Below are positions 35,576 to 48,483 of a DNA stretch of 64,000 bases, one piece after another. How positions within the stretch are numbered: position 1 is the first letter of the stretch; each line of letters opens with the position of its first letter. The stretch is from NCBI GenBank assembly GCA_933228895.1, contig OW121857.1, forward strand, positions 77,495,672 through 77,559,671. Reading direction: 5' to 3'. The DNA is from Platycnemis pennipes. Taxonomy: Eukaryota; Arthropoda; Insecta; Odonata; Platycnemididae. The position numbers were made by a program, and so were the translations under genes. The notes under the pieces were generated by a model. It did no database searches and was not told the DNA's origin. It saw only the letters and a list, made by a program, of their open reading frames with translations.

Positions 35576-36710
35576 ATATGGGTGTTGGGACTCCCTGCGC
35601 CTTTCATATCATCTTCTGCCTAGAATTATTTATGCATCTCGTGTTTCTTCTAATGTGATCCTTTACCAAACTTAACACAATATTTAAAAAACCACTACTG
35701 TTCCCTCGTCGTATAGAACCAAGCAACATTGTTTTTACCATAATAACACAGCCTAGGAATTTCAACCGATATTGATTAATCTCATGGGAGATAAATTATC
35801 TAAAATTGGAGAGAAGGTAAGAGGAGTCTGGTAATTCAGAACGCTTACAAATCGGGCCTTGAAAATATTATATCTCTTCCAGCATGTACCAAAGAGAGAG
35901 ATGACTGATACTCTCAACGGAATTGAACTAACAGTGACATGGGATAATTGATTCCGGCGTATCCCGAGATTTTGGCAGGAATAGACAAAAGACCTTTCAT
36001 CGCACACATGGAAATACAATATAATGTAATGACTTTCAAAAAATTTACAGAAGTTCGCAAAACAGATTTGAGTAATTTTCTATGCGGACTATGCTAAGAT
36101 CGCATTTGAAAACATTCCTGATACAAGTACCCAAAACACGATTAGCTGTTTCCAGATCGATACTTAGCTGTGTTTCTAGATCGATAAAATTCGATCATAA
36201 AAGCAAAGTCATGTCCTTTTTTTCATTACGTACAGCCAGTGAAATGCATATTCTCTCGTATTTACGCTAAAAGACTTCTAAGTTATATAGCCATTGCCCA
36301 AAAGTTGCGGATGCATTTTTATGCGCCTTGGAAAAGAGGCCTAGGCGTTGAATTACTTGACAGGCATTTGGACAGACTCTCTAATTTTGCAATACAATTG
36401 AGGTTTTATTTTTTTATAAGTAATTTGGAAAATTTGGGACTCTTTCCAATAAATAAAATGACAACAAAAACACTCTAAGTATTTAAGTCTTTACATTCAA
36501 ATAAATTTCAATAACAAATACAAGCAATAAGAAATATTGCTAGCGAAACTAGCTAGTTTGATAGATATTGATTTGAATTCACTTGAAATGAGTAATTCAT
36601 AAAAACTTCTTTGGTCGATCAATTACATATAAAGCAATTCTCCTTTAAGCAGACTTATCTAGACCTAGATTTACAAGTCGGCCAATTTTTCCTGAACATC
36701 ACTCATCACC
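35576..36710. other. Unassigned AT-rich DNA
   Basis: No gene supported. A small direct repeat, GCTGTTTCCAGATCGATA and GCTGTGTTTCTAGATCGATA, lies at about 36145-36186. Confidence 0.5.
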
Positions 36711-36745
36711 CTGAAGACGACGGAGGAGTATGTTATCGAAACTTT
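36711..36745 (+). other. CTGAAGA...GAAAC motif
   Basis: CTGAAGA (36711-36717) and ATCGAAACTTTGGTC (from 36735) follow the same order as the motif at 21742, with a weak intervening helix (GACGAC with GTTATC). Likely a decayed relative. Confidence 0.2.
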
Positions 36746-36929
36746 GGTCATGGAGCCACTCACCCGGATGGAAACCTGAGAGACCTTCATCAAGTCAATT
36801 CACCGGGAAAATCAGAAGTCATTCATCACTTCTCCTTTACTTTTAGGGGGCTCAAGAAGATATGAAAGAGAGCACGATAAAAATAAAGAGAGAAATCAAT
36901 TTCCTAATCATTCACGGCGTCACGGTCCA

Positions 36930-37065
36930 ATTTCCTCACATAGCCTGGGTAGTCAGGGCGGTAACGCGCCACCCTACAGCCCTAAGTTCCCTGGATCAAA
37001 TCCTGTCTCGAAAATGGGCACCTTGTTCACCAAAGAATTAAGCTTAAGTCAGGTTAGAGGATGAG
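36930..37065 (+). mobile_element. tRNA-like SINE head
   Basis: AGCCTGGGTAGTCAGGGCGG (box A/D-arm region, about 36942) and CTGGATCAAATCCTG (decayed box B, about 36991) have tRNA-like spacing. No shared domain follows. Confidence 0.5.
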
Positions 37066-38734
37066 ATACATCCCTAGGAGTTCGAGAATTTTAATATTTA
37101 CCTAAAGTAGAAAAATATTCCATTTTAATTTTCATAAATATTAATAATCAACGTGAAAGAATGATTATAAACCAATGGCAATATACCGCGAGGCATTGAA
37201 ACATAATAGTTTTTTGGGACTCTATCGTCTTGGGAGAACTAACCTTACAACAAAAACGAACTCACTGCCAAGAATAGGAATCAGATCAACAAAAATAGGA
37301 ATACAGATTTTACTTGATAGGGTCAGCGGAGAAGTCAAGCAACTGATTTAAAAGACAACGATACAAGTGTCTTTACTTCTCTTTTCAGTTGAAGTGACAT
37401 TTCTCCACGTAGATTTTCAGGCGTATTTAATATTCGATGCTTTTGTCGTTAAAAATGATTTTCTCAATCCGTAATACATCATTACTTGTAGTAGAATAGA
37501 AATTTAGAATCCAATTGGCTTCCTGAAAACTATCTTCCTTATGTCTTTGTCTTTATGAGTGGCCCGCGTTGAGGAACCGCGGAATCCGATTAATTTAAAA
37601 GTTTCACAATCATTTAACAAACTATTGACCGGAATTACGAAGCAGCCCGCTTATTCACCCGAAAATGATCAGATCTGAGGTTTTGATTCTGTTAAACTTG
37701 ATCACTGTTTTTGTCCGTCATATAAATGGATATTTTCTAAAAGAATGGACCAACTCAGTAATTACCAAAAACAAGATTAATAAATAAGTGCTAGGGAAAC
37801 ACCAGTGTGAAGAAATGTAGCATTTTGACTTGACTCTACCTTAAGATATATAATTCCTCAATGCTCTGCCAGTTGTCTATAGCGAGTGTATAAGGAAATA
37901 TCAGTTGCACTTTTTTGCTTGTTGACAGTCAGCTTGCTTGTGATATGAGGGATGGAATAAAAATTCTTAATCCTACCTTTACGACAAGATACACCGTGTC
38001 TTTAAAGCTTTCCTTTTACCGTCTCCATCGCTCTACCGGTCTATGTAGCTTGTGTGCAGCATCATTCCCTTTCTGAAATTTCAGTCGGTCTCAAATTCTC
38101 GTCGGTCGGTGGGTACGATACCCAGCGGTTTGATGAAGATGCGTTTAAGAAAAGTTAATGAAAAGGCGCGAAGAATAAGAAGTCTTGGTCGAGAGGTGTT
38201 ATTCAGTGGATACGGAGAGGATCGATGATCGACGAATCAAACGGAAAGAAGCATAGAGACGTTCATGGGATCGATAACCTTTGATGGTGAGGGTGAACAT
38301 GATTTTCACACCCATTTGTTAAGTTACGACCGCGTAGTGAAACGGGATACATTTTTCAATATGTGAAGGTATTGTTCGGGTCATTAGTCATAGAGACTTC
38401 GAGATTTTGGCCAGAAGTATACAGAGCATGATTTATTGTTCACATCAATTACTCACTGCCGCGCCACCACGATAAAGAATGCTTAAATCCCTAGTAACTT
38501 TCTTTAGTGGTGGCATTCTCTCCATAGAATGGACCCTTGGCATGTCCCATTCAAAATTTATGTCATACGAATATGTGTTTGTCAATTCTTTTTTTGCCAG
38601 CAGAGAAGAACACTCCATAAAATTTTACAATCCCCATTACAGCATTAAATTCACCATCATCAAATTTCCCCTCCATCCCATGGCACGTGGTAAAGGCAAC
38701 ACAATTTTTCTAGAGTTACACAGCATTATCTAGA
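37066..38734. other. Unassigned AT-rich DNA
   Basis: No gene or repeat supported; the 84-codon plus-strand frame at 38479-38733 has no recognisable domain. Confidence 0.5.
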
Positions 38735-39003
38735 ATCGAGTGGAGGGCTGCGTCAAACCAATCCTAGAATTGAAGACCTGAGTGAAAAGCAATGCAGGTT
38801 GCAAAATGCAACCAAAAGTGAAGTTTCGAGAAAACTCCGGCTATTATCTGGTTCTTGCACTCAGAGAGCAGAACGTAAAGTTCCAACAATGTCTGCTGAA
38901 CTTATTTAGAACTTACCATCGAAAATGACTATGTCTACTGGTAAAGGGCAGGAAGGGCTTCATGTGTATGTGGAAATCTCATTTTCGCAAAAAGTGGTCA
39001 TTA

Positions 39004-40951
39004 TAGGGATGTTCAAAAAATATTGATGTATCGAATATTCGATATTTTTTCGGCAATACTTTGAAATTATCGAATAATATTTTTGGCAAATATATCGTAA
39101 TGAATATTGAAAAAATATTCATATCGAATACTTTCGGGAAAAAGCAAATGAATATATTGGTGGCTACATATTTAGCTGTTATATTTTGGAGAGAAATGGG
39201 AATGCTGCTCGTATACTTGGTTGAGTTATCAGCGTTACTCTTTGATGAAGGAAGCGGTGGAAAGAAAAGGTTAACTGAAGCAGAATCCTTGACATGTGAA
39301 ATTTGCACTATCCAAAGTACAACAAGGAGCTTCCTCGTCATCACAGCACATTACATTGATCAAGACAAACTTGTGCTCATCACCTTATCGGCAGTCCATC
39401 TTACAGAACGCCAAACAGGTGATACAATTGCTGCAGTTTTTAGGGAAGAATTGGAGTCTTTCGGAATTAGGGATCTACAGGTTGTTGCTGTTACCAGTGA
39501 CTCTGCTGCAAACATGGTCAAAGGAGTAACAACCCATGCTAGTAAAGATAAACATCCTATGCTTTGCGCATAAATTAAATTTGGTTGTCCAAGACAGTTT
39601 GAATGCAACTCAGGGACTTGAAAATATTGTTAGAGGAGTAAAAAGTATTGTAACCTATTTTAAACAAAGTACCATAGCAGCAGACAAACTGAGAGAAGAG
39701 CAGCTGAAAGAGGGAAAAAAAGAATGCTCTGTTCTTTATCTCACTCAGGATATCAATACTAGATGGAACTCAACTCATGCTATGCTGGGAAAGTTTGAAA
39801 AGTTATCAAGTGTTGTGGCAGCAGTATTAGCCAATCCGGATCATAGGGATGGACCGCAGATGCTTACAGGTTCCCACGTAGAAGTGGTATCTGAAATTGT
39901 TGCCTTAATAACCCTTTTTAAGGAAGCAACTGTAGAAACTTCAGGCGATAACTATGTCACAGGCAGTATCATATTGCCCATTGTGCATTGCCTTGTTGGA
40001 GCTCTTCGGGACATTAAGCCCACAACTCGTATTGCCCTGGACTTGAAGTCAAAACTTGAGGAACAAATTGAAAAGAGGCTAATGCTCCTTGAACAAAATA
40101 AGTTACTATGTATAGCAACATTGCTTGATCCACGGTTTAAGAGGGTTTATGGCTTTGTTCCCACATGTCAAGCGTCAGCAATGACAACCTTATGCTCTCT
40201 GATCAATCAAGAGCGACGTAATTTGGGTTCTCTCTCTCTCCTCCAATCCCACCTCTGAGTACGGGTAATGATATTCCAAATAGTTCGTTATGACAGCAGC
40301 ATGAGGTCAGAGTCAACCAGGTAGGGAATGAGGAGCCTCAAGGTAATCTTCCTTCAGATTTAAAACTCTACTTGGATACCCCATGCATTCCCCGGACACA
40401 TGATCCAATCAAATACTGGACCAATACAAGCACCATGACATCAGTACTTTCCAGTATTGCGAAAAAATATTTAACGATAGTTGGGACATCAGTTCCATCG
40501 GAAAGAGTTGTATCTGCCATCAATAATGCAGTTCCAGAGAAGAGAAGCCGTACAACATCCAAGCATATAAAGAAAGGGTATTCCTCTCTGCACTGCCAAG
40601 GGACTTATGGAACATGTCATAGAAGATGGCATCAAAGCTTTGTATTTCATCTCGTAAAATAAATGTTTTCCTTAAATATGAAATTATAATGTGCAATTAG
40701 TTGTATTTACATGTTTGTTGTTGTGAATTGGTTTGCAGAATTCATGATTGAAAATTTTCATGCTACGTTAAGAGTAAATTTTATTAATTCTTAATTTTTT
40801 ACCGACTCGGCCATTCCTACTACAAGTTATATTCGATATATCTAATATTCGATAGTTTTACTCCGATATATTGAGTGTGAATATAAATAAATACTTTTAA
40901 AAATATCGATACATTCATTATTCGATATTTTTTTCGTTATGAGCAACACTA
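39004..40951 (+). mobile_element. hAT DNA transposon, 1,948 bp
   Basis: An exact 8-bp target duplication GGTCATTA (38996-39003 and 40952-40959) brackets ends TAGGGATGTTCA and TGAGCAACACTA, inverted repeats at 9 of 12 positions. Eight-bp duplications and TAG/CAG-type ends are the hAT rule. Both subterminal zones carry repeated ATTCGATA words, including the 16-bp palindrome TATCGAATATTCGATA (39029-39044), plausible transposase binding sites. The interior encodes a broken hAT transposase. Confidence 0.95.
39288..40662 (+). pseudogene. hAT transposase (ZBED/hAT-Ac type), broken
   Basis: Three blocks. Block 1 (to 39573) carries RSFLVITAHYID and VAVTSDSAANMVKGV, the second retaining the RNase-H-fold aspartate region. 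Block 2, in another frame (39536-40258), holds CFAHKLNLVVQDSL, the RWNSTHAM region, and CIATLLDPRFKRV. Block 3 (to 40662, back in the first frame) holds YLTIVGTSVPSERVVSAINN and PEKRSR, the hAT C-terminal dimerisation domain. Breaks are a frameshift at about 39536-39570 and a frame change between 40258 and 40372. The BED zinc finger and first catalytic aspartate region are missing, since the sequence upstream of about 39288 is unrelated AT-rich end sequence. Moves DNA by cut-and-paste when intact; this copy cannot. Confidence 0.93.
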
Positions 40952-41010
40952 GGTCATTATCTGGTTCTTGCACTAAGGTCTTCAATTGTTGACCGATGAT
41001 GATGAAGGCA

Positions 41011-43750
41011 ATGCTTCGTTAAGAATGCGGATTATAGAATACTCTTGAGACAAAAAATTAAGCTATGAAACCTTTTCCTAAGCTACCAATTTATATCCGA
41101 ATAATTAAACAACTAATGACTAAGTAACTAACTAACTAACTGACTAATTATTAATTATTTCTTTCAAAACGGGCTTTCAAAACAACAATCAAGCCTTAAT
41201 ACTAATCTATGAGGCATGTCGTTGTATCCAACACCCTCAAACTCCGTTATATTCCAAGGATTATTGATAAAAGCATTGATTACATTCCCACTTTCAGCGG
41301 CATCACCTACATTTTGCCATCTGAACTAATTCAGCGGGAGTGAACAAATATAAAAAATGAATTATATTAATTATTATGAATAAGACGATAGCAGCACAGT
41401 GATGAATTTAAAAGAACTAAGACATTATGCTGTTATTTAACACTAAAACTAACTAGATATACTTTCGTGAAATGAGGGGACGATGAAAGGTCTAGATGGT
41501 ATAGATATAAAATTATTGCTTAATTATAAGCATATTTGATGGTATGTACATAACCTGGGCAGTTTCACAACGACGCCAAGAGCATTTCGAGTCGGACAGC
41601 AAGAAAATGTGCAAATATTGCCGTGCGTTCTCTCATAACTTCAAAATGCAGTAAACTTATCAAATTAACCAGCCAAAAGAAATATTAAAATAATAAAACA
41701 TAATTGTAACGTCTCTTGAAAAACCACTCCTTGTTTCACTCTCATTGGGCGGAACACTATAGGTTAACATAGAATCAAAATACACCATACAGAGTGACTG
41801 AAATAAGCTGATTTTGAAATTTTGATTAAACATATTTACCTATTAAGTCCTTTACTACAATAAAGAACACGATTTTTTTGTTAAATTATTCCTTAGATAC
41901 AGTAGAATCAACATTTTAAGAATAATCCTCCACGGGGTAATGCCAACTAGTATTATTTATTATGTCATTCCATGACCCACTCCAGTTGCTGAGAGAATTG
42001 CTTCTCAGGTGATTCCATTTTCTTATTTCCCAATTACACTCTCGTGAAGGAATCATCAACCGGAATGAATAAGAGTAATAGAGTAATGAAATTTACTGCA
42101 TTCATTTACGGTCCATGGCAATATGGCCCAACCGACCCACTTCAAATGAATTGAAAATGGATTCGTCGTAGGTGGGAAACGCGACAAACCAAAGAGAGTT
42201 AAGACTCAGTTTAATTTAGTATGCCTTTAAGAACCTTTTATTCGCCATTTAAGAAAAACCATAAATATAAGTTTTCGTACACCCCGATACGTGTGGGGGG
42301 GGGGAGGAGGAACCAATAGCACCCTTAAAGACGTTTGCCCTTCCTTAAACCGGTCCAAGAGAGAGGTGGGCGATGTTCCGCCCCTCCACTGAGCACGAGA
42401 GAGGATTTGGAATTTCGGGATTGTGAGTCGATGAAACTCGAACCGTGTCCAAGGGCCCTTCGAGTCTGTCGATGTATTCGCTGCCATATTAAATACCCCA
42501 ATCGCTTTCAGAGAAGTTTTAATGAGCCCAGAAGAAAAAAAATAACTTTTGAAACCATCATGGAAGACCACGATCAATTTTACACCCTCATGCTTTACAA
42601 CAAAGAAGAAAATTGTTCGGTTAAGGCCAAGTACGTGTCTCAGAGTTGAGAAATATATGGAAGGGAAACTTCACCAGAATGATTTGGTGATTCAGATCTA
42701 CATCACTTTCCATGCAGGCCTTATCGTATTTTGCAAAAGCTCACACGAATACGAATTGAAGATCTGCTCCGAGCGAGGAATTTTTCTTCTTTCTCGATGT
42801 TATCCACCATTCACGTGGTGAAAAAAGTTCATTATGGAGAAAGGAGAAATTTTGTTCCCCACAACCACATAGAATAATAGATTCTAAAGCACTGTTAAAT
42901 CATGGTCTGCAGTTGCACATGAAGTTGCCATAACGAGTCGAAACCTGGTAGTTTGAAATAGGTAAAGCTAGCGGAAAAAGAATATTCTCTTTTGTATAAT
43001 TTTCTTTTTTGTTTTTGATGGAACGGCAAAAACCACCAGATAGACAAAACTCAAATTAAATTGATAGTTTCAGATCTATATGAGGCCCTTTGGATTTCCG
43101 TGCTGAGGACAAAAAAAAATATCATTCCTAGTGGTCCATCGCTAATGGCATAAAATGGATGGGCATAAAATCTTAATCCGACACCTATCTTTTACATAAT
43201 TTCCTTCTTCAGTTTGGGCTACGGCCGACCTCCCATACTTCCACTCAAATTATACCTTATCCTACTCCCTCTGCCCAGTTTCCCTACATCTCACCCTCTA
43301 TCACGTTTTTTAACACTACTTTGCCCCTCTTTGCCTACTGCAGAGGGCAAAATAGTGGCAAGGGTTTTGGATATTTGACGATTTCTAGTTGAGAGGTAAT
43401 ATCCACGACGCCGCCTGTCGTATTTTTATTATTAATGTAAGAATTTTAACGACACAGAGACATTCTAAAATAATTAAAATAATTTCCATTCTTTGCTACC
43501 CTACTCTCCGTTACAGACAGAAAACAAAAGTGGAAAGAGAGAAAAGCTTGAGTAAAAATCTCAATGATACAGACTGTAGCTCAATGAAATAATATAAATA
43601 TAGCCAGGATATTTTCCAAGTGGCGTCCAAAACTGCATAAGTGGATTGAAAATTGTTTTTATACCGTAAATCCTACTGTTTAATTTATTTGTTAACTAGT
43701 TTGTGACAGATAAATTATTCAGTAGAATTTTGCAGTGTTAAAATTATTTT
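41011..43750. other. Unassigned DNA with a GC-raised spot
   Basis: Mostly AT-rich with nothing recognisable; ACTA-type short repeats lie near 41120-41150. A GC-raised stretch at 42260-42450 starts with a G10 run (about 42295-42304) and has open frames on both strands (42227-42577 minus, 42335-42649 plus) without domains. Confidence 0.45.
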
Positions 43751-43865
43751 TTTTTCCTCGCTTAAGGCCACCGAGTGCGTCCAGGGGGGTACCGATGGTA
43801 ACTCGACTTCTAGACATAGAGTGAGATAAGCGAACTTACTCATCGAATAAGCAGTCGAGGAAAAT
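43751..43865. repeat. Short inverted repeat around a 95-bp spacer
   Basis: TTTTCCTCG (from about 43751) and CGAGGAAAA (to about 43865) face each other. Only 9 bp, so possibly chance or the ends of a tiny element. Confidence 0.3.
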
Positions 43866-44439
43866 AGTGACGGTATTTTGAGGTGGTATTAGTCTGCCCT
43901 AGTGTAAAGCAGGCCTTTCAAATGATACATAAACCTGGTAAGATGTGGTGACCTGTTGAAGAAGGGCCGCCAACAATTACGCTCCCGTCACTCGGAGGGG
44001 AGGGCAACAGTTCTTATTCATATGAGTGAAGGTGGAGACCTTATGATTGGTACAGCAACACTCACTTAACTATAGGCGTGGTAACATCTACCTTAACGAC
44101 TATAATACAGCGATGTGGTAGGCATGGGTAAATCACCAGTGTATTATCCCGAGGAGTCGCAGATATTTATTTTGCTATTTTCATTTTCATCGAGACGTGA
44201 TGGGACGTCAAGTAAAATATTCCTTTCGTAAAATAGTCCCGGCCCGAAGATTCGAATGGATTTAAGAGATAAAACTTGCTATTTACGAGATAATAATGGG
44301 GATTTTAAGAGAATAAGTGGACTATATCTAGAGATTTAAGGAAGGCTATTTTACATGGAAAAGATCTTGAAGATGAAAAGACTTGACCAGTGTCACTTGA
44401 AGATCAATAAAAAAACCTTAGGTAATGGTACGTAGTAGG

Positions 44440-44608
44440 AGAGAAGAGGTTAAGACCAAAGGTAGAATAGGAAAACAAAAATTGATGAGATGAAAGAGAT
44501 TGATGGTGAAAGAGAAGAATTATGTTAATGGGAAGAGTTTAGATGACAGTAGAATTGAGTAGAGAACTGTATCAAACCAATCTAAGGACTATTGACTGAC
44601 GATGATGA
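44440..44608 (+). mobile_element. LINE-B relic, 3' end
   Basis: AAAGAGAAGAATTATGTTAA, then TAGAATTGAGTAGAGAACTG, TATCAAACCAATC and GACGATGATG follow the LINE-B terminus, with indels. Confidence 0.7.
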
Positions 44609-44699
44609 AATAAATCTTTCATTATTGTACTTATTTATGAGAAATTATTTTCCTCATTAATATTTTCATAAGAGACTCTGTTAACTTTGATTTAGAAAG

Positions 44700-44990
44700 T
44701 CGAGTAACCAGCGATGAACGGAGCAAGTAGGACATAGCATAATAGAGAAGAAGGAAAGGTGAAGAAAGTGAAGAAGGAATCATACAGCTGAATAGTCTTC
44801 TAAAAACCCCAAAAAGAATACAGGAAAACTTAATCAGCCATGTCTTTGGACATGATGCACTGGTGGAAACAATCGTCGAGGCTCAAGTAAATGGGAAGAA
44901 TAGAAAAGGAAGGTCTCGAATAAGATATAAAGAGCAAGTAATGAAGGATGTAAAAGAGAAGAATTATTTTAATCACCAATACAGGGACTA
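44700..44990 (+). mobile_element. LINE-B relic, C-terminal region
   Basis: Plus-strand traces of the VTSDERSK/EEGIIQLNSLLKTPKRI region and of LISHVFGHDALVETIVEAQV can be read with frameshifts, then GATGTAAAAGAGAAGAATTA. A second LINE-B relic just downstream of the one at 44440. Confidence 0.7.
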
Positions 44991-47019
44991 ATTGACTGTT
45001 GACAGGGGATATTAGGATGTGAAATATATCTTTTATTATTTTATACATGAGAAATTATTTTCTTCGATATTGTTTTCATAAGAGACTGTCATTTGCTATA
45101 CAAAAATCATTTTACTTCACAGTGATCGTTCTGGTAGAATCTTTTCCATTTTCTTCACCATTTCATTTTTTTCAATTGGTAAATAGCATGTTTAATATCC
45201 CCAATGGGACTTTACTGTAGTTTCTACGTGTCCTGTGTGTCAAAGTACATTGACATGGCCACCTAAATCGCATATCAAGTAAACGGGGAAGAACCTGCCG
45301 TTTCTAATACTCCCTGAGGTAAGAACTCCATAGGAAGGAAGTGCAATTGATAATATAACGGTGATTTTTTCCTCAAGCAGTAGGAGAAAGTTCCCACAGT
45401 CAAAGAATGAAGCCCAACCTTTTCTCTCTCTCTCTCTCTTTCTTATTAGGAGGTAGCGAGACAGCCGTAAAAAAACATTCCAACTCATGTGACGTGAAGA
45501 TAAGAAACCCAGGGCGGAAAGGAAAAAGATCTAGATTTAGAGATATATATTAACAAAATGAAGGATGAAAAAAAGAAAACGTCATGTAATTATCATTTAT
45601 TACTCCCTTCACCGCCCCGCTTACCAAATAACAGACTAGGTGGAGACTATCGAAACTGCGTGACGGTTTGTCGTGCGCTCCGGATTCTATTGCTTCAGAA
45701 ATGGATCGTGAGAGTAGTAATAAATTTATTTTTTCCATCCGGTCTGGTTTGATGCAGAGATTTATGCGGGGCAATTGCGATCACCTTTCTCTCCTACCCC
45801 TGATGGAACATTTTATAAGGATGGATGACCGTACAAAAAAAATATTTTATAAATACGTGGCAGCGGTGTTGCAAAAAGGTTAGGCATGTTACTAAACGAA
45901 TTGGGTCGGCTTGGAATTATAATTACGAAAAAACAATGTTCATGCCATTGCAATCAAATAACGTTTATTCTATATTACCGCTGTCATTAAGGAGGTTGGT
46001 CCGAGAAGTGCAAGTCATGTCATTTTTTTTATATTTTCAGCACTTATAGAACTAAAGTTCCTCTATCTAATAAAGTAAAGATAATTATACCAACCCATAC
46101 TCCTTTTTGCACAAATTGCATTTGAAATTACATACGATTAACGGCGAGAATGGCCGTCACATGGGAATATAACGTTTAAAAATACCATAGTGACATGTCA
46201 TTTTTGCAAAAAACTGATATTTTATGCGTAATTTCACAAGAAATAAAATGACACGAAAATAAAGGCATCAACCCACCGTATTTTTCGCTAAATCCACCAA
46301 TTTCTGCGCTTATAGCAGACGAAATGCGTTAGTTGTCTTCAAGTGGCGCTGCGGTCGCTCTATGTAAAATGTATGGCGTATGAATAATATCATTACTAAT
46401 GAGATATTAAAGCATATTTCAGAAAAATATTATAACATAATGTTTGATAGTAATATTCTGGTGTTATAAATTAGTAAATTCAATTAAGTACATGAATTTA
46501 TTTTTTTAAAGTAAATGCTGAATTGGCTCCATAGTCGAGCTCATTAAAATTATCATAAAAAAGAAATCCTTCGACTTTACATCGTATTTCTTGTGATACT
46601 TATGACTTTCTATAGCTTAGGTAATTTTCTTTGTGAAGTAAGGATCACTTAGCCGGAATATACTCGTACTTAAATCAATAAGATTCCTCAGACAACTTGA
46701 CTCACGCAGTCGCGAGCCAACCTCCTTAAGTCGAAGACTAGACAGACAGAAGATAGGCCTCACCCGGAACTCAACTGCCCGTTTAGCTGATTCGCGCATT
46801 CACTTTAGTCGACCGGTCTCATTTTTTGGACCATCTGAGGCTTCGCAGAAAGTTTTAGAGTTAAGAAAAAAAGCTATTCGGGTCCAGAAGTTCTCCTTAA
46901 CATCCCAGTTTTCTCAATTCGCCGATTTACTATTGTTATTCAGGGAGGTTAACGACAACTAAGGTCATTCGCGCTTCTAAGAATAGGTAGACAATTCGAA
47001 AGAAGCAAAATTTATGTGG
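44991..47019. other. Unassigned AT-rich DNA
   Basis: No gene supported. A short (CT)n run lies at about 45422-45440. Confidence 0.5.
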
Positions 47020-47270
47020 TGGTGGAAGGGTGAAGAGAAGCCAAAACATCACCCCACTCCTAGCGTCGACATTAGTCTAAATCTGGCAAAAGACGCAAAG
47101 CGTTCCACAGGTTAACGTCCACCCCGACGAACAGGGCACTGAATTTGAAGTGTTCTCCACTCATTATTCAACTAGGAAACACGTTACCACTGTCTGGATT
47201 CGAGCACGAGCCCTTCCGAATGAGACGTCAGTTCTTTAGCCATCACCCATGCCCGAACCCCCATCATCAT
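47020..47270 (-). mobile_element. tRNA-derived SINE with shared central domain
   Basis: The minus strand reads GGGTGATGGCTAAAGAACTG (box A region, about 47249-47230) and TGCTCGAATCCA (box B, 47206-47195). The diverged domain follows (TTCAGTGCCCTGTTCGTCGG from about 47143, then GTGGACGTTAACCTGTGG), then GCGTCTTTTGCC. Confidence 0.7.
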
Positions 47271-47939
47271 TTACCTGGATACTCAATAAAAATCTCTTCC
47301 TTTTAGCACACCCTAACCTACCGCAACCCTGAGAATAAAACCGAGGAACCGAATCTTTTGTTAGAAATAAAAAAATGCCATTTTTGTCCAAGCCAAAAGG
47401 TGGCACGCTCTTGAGACCAACTTAAGCCTCACAATTTGTTTTTAATATTCAGGAGTCATAAATATATTTTTATTTATATGATAACATTTTCTCTAATTGT
47501 GAAGCAAAAACAAAAACCGAGTAAACATAATATTATTGATAATATCTTAGCTAATACAAAACAATATTCACAAAAATTGGGCTCATTGGTTTCAACCAGT
47601 GTGAGCATCTGGATCTACTTCTCTCAACTTTCTTCGGACATTTTCACGTTCCCTATTGCAGAATATTTCCCAATCAAGGAAGCTTTTATGGAGCGATTTT
47701 TCCAAATGTATAATTCCATAAACAGTTTCATTTAATTAATTTCGTGCCAATTGCATCTTCCTATATTTTATATGGATATTGTAAACTATTGAATCATTTT
47801 ACTGCTCCAGACTAATGAGCGTGCATATCTTGAGACGATTCCACATGCGCGGGTTGTAAAATAATCACTCTTGTTGGAAAGACATGAAACTACGATAGTT
47901 TTACTTTCATCATTTCAATTTTACTTCAGAGCCGAATGT
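47271..47939. other. Unassigned AT-rich DNA
   Basis: No gene supported; the 99-codon plus-strand frame at 47436-47735 has no recognisable domain. Confidence 0.45.
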
Positions 47940-48330
47940 GAGCTCAAACAGAGCTGCATGTGACTCGCGAACTGCATTTTGCCGACGCTTCGTCCAAATG
48001 AAAATACAGCCAGTATGTCTGGGAGGCGCCCCAGGCACATGGCCCTGTGCAAGCCGTTCGTCTGCATTCACGCCCGGGACCTCTTATCCTCTTTCCGGTT
48101 CATTCGAGGGCACGTACAGCAAGCCATTCTGTTCCAGAGCCCTCTCGCAGGCGCCCTTCGACCTTTGCCACCTTTTAAGCGCTTTCGGAAGACCGAAAAC
48201 CAACCCCCCCCCCTCCCCCATAGCCGCGCGTGCGGTCCTGCTGTCTGGAAGTGTAACAGAAGGTTTCACTATTTCACGGCAAGGGCACGCTCCTCTTTAT
48301 CTTGAGAAAAAGTGTGGGTGGGCTGGATAG
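47940..48330. other. GC/CpG-rich patch
   Basis: GC-rich block with two overlapping plus-strand frames of 130 and 108 codons (47938-48330 and 47979-48305) in different phases and a minus-strand frame opposite. Products are Pro/Arg/Ser/Cys-rich without domains. Overlapping frames in several phases argue for composition, not coding. Confidence 0.35.
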
Positions 48331-48483
48331 CATTGCCAAAACGGCTGGAGGATGAGCGTCTCACTCATGTTCTCCAAACGAGAGCGGCTGCGACACGCTC
48401 AGGGTACACAGAAATGTGAGAACAATCTCTTCTCTGTTACTAGCTGGTAGACATCGAGACATTGGTGAAACTTGTAAGATTTA

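Larger units (their letters stand above)
38772..40983. mobile_element. MITE-like insertion interrupted by hAT
   Basis: The ends GAAGACCTGAGTG (38772-38784) and its counterpart CACTAAGGTCTTC (40971-40983) are inverted repeats at 12 of 13 positions, flanked by AATT on both sides. Without the hAT and one copy of its 8-bp duplication the element is about 256 bp. A 19-bp stretch ATTATCTGGTTCTTGCACT occurs inside the left half (38843-38861) and again at the right end (40956-40974), so it carries a partial internal copy of its own end. GGTTGC/GCAACC near 38800-38815 forms a small hairpin. Confidence 0.75.
38735..41010 (+). mobile_element. LINE-B 3' terminus split by a MITE carrying a hAT
   Basis: GAATCGAGTGGAGGGCTGCG and TCAAACCAATCCTAGAATT (38735-38771) are the LINE-B end, and its continuation AATTGTTGACCGATGATGAT is at 40984-41003. 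The two halves join to the family terminus found at 57595-57646. AATT at 38768-38771 and 40984-40987 is the likely target duplication of the inserted MITE. Confidence 0.85.

Noticed and set aside
36611..36865. An 84-codon plus-strand frame as a possible exon
   Set aside because: It spans the CTGAAGA...GAAAC motif, has no domain, and no splice-site support.
39061..39280. The first 70 or so codons of the frame starting at 39061 as transposase N-terminus
   Set aside because: This part is translated from the AT-rich subterminal repeat region of the hAT and shows no BED-finger cysteines and histidines.
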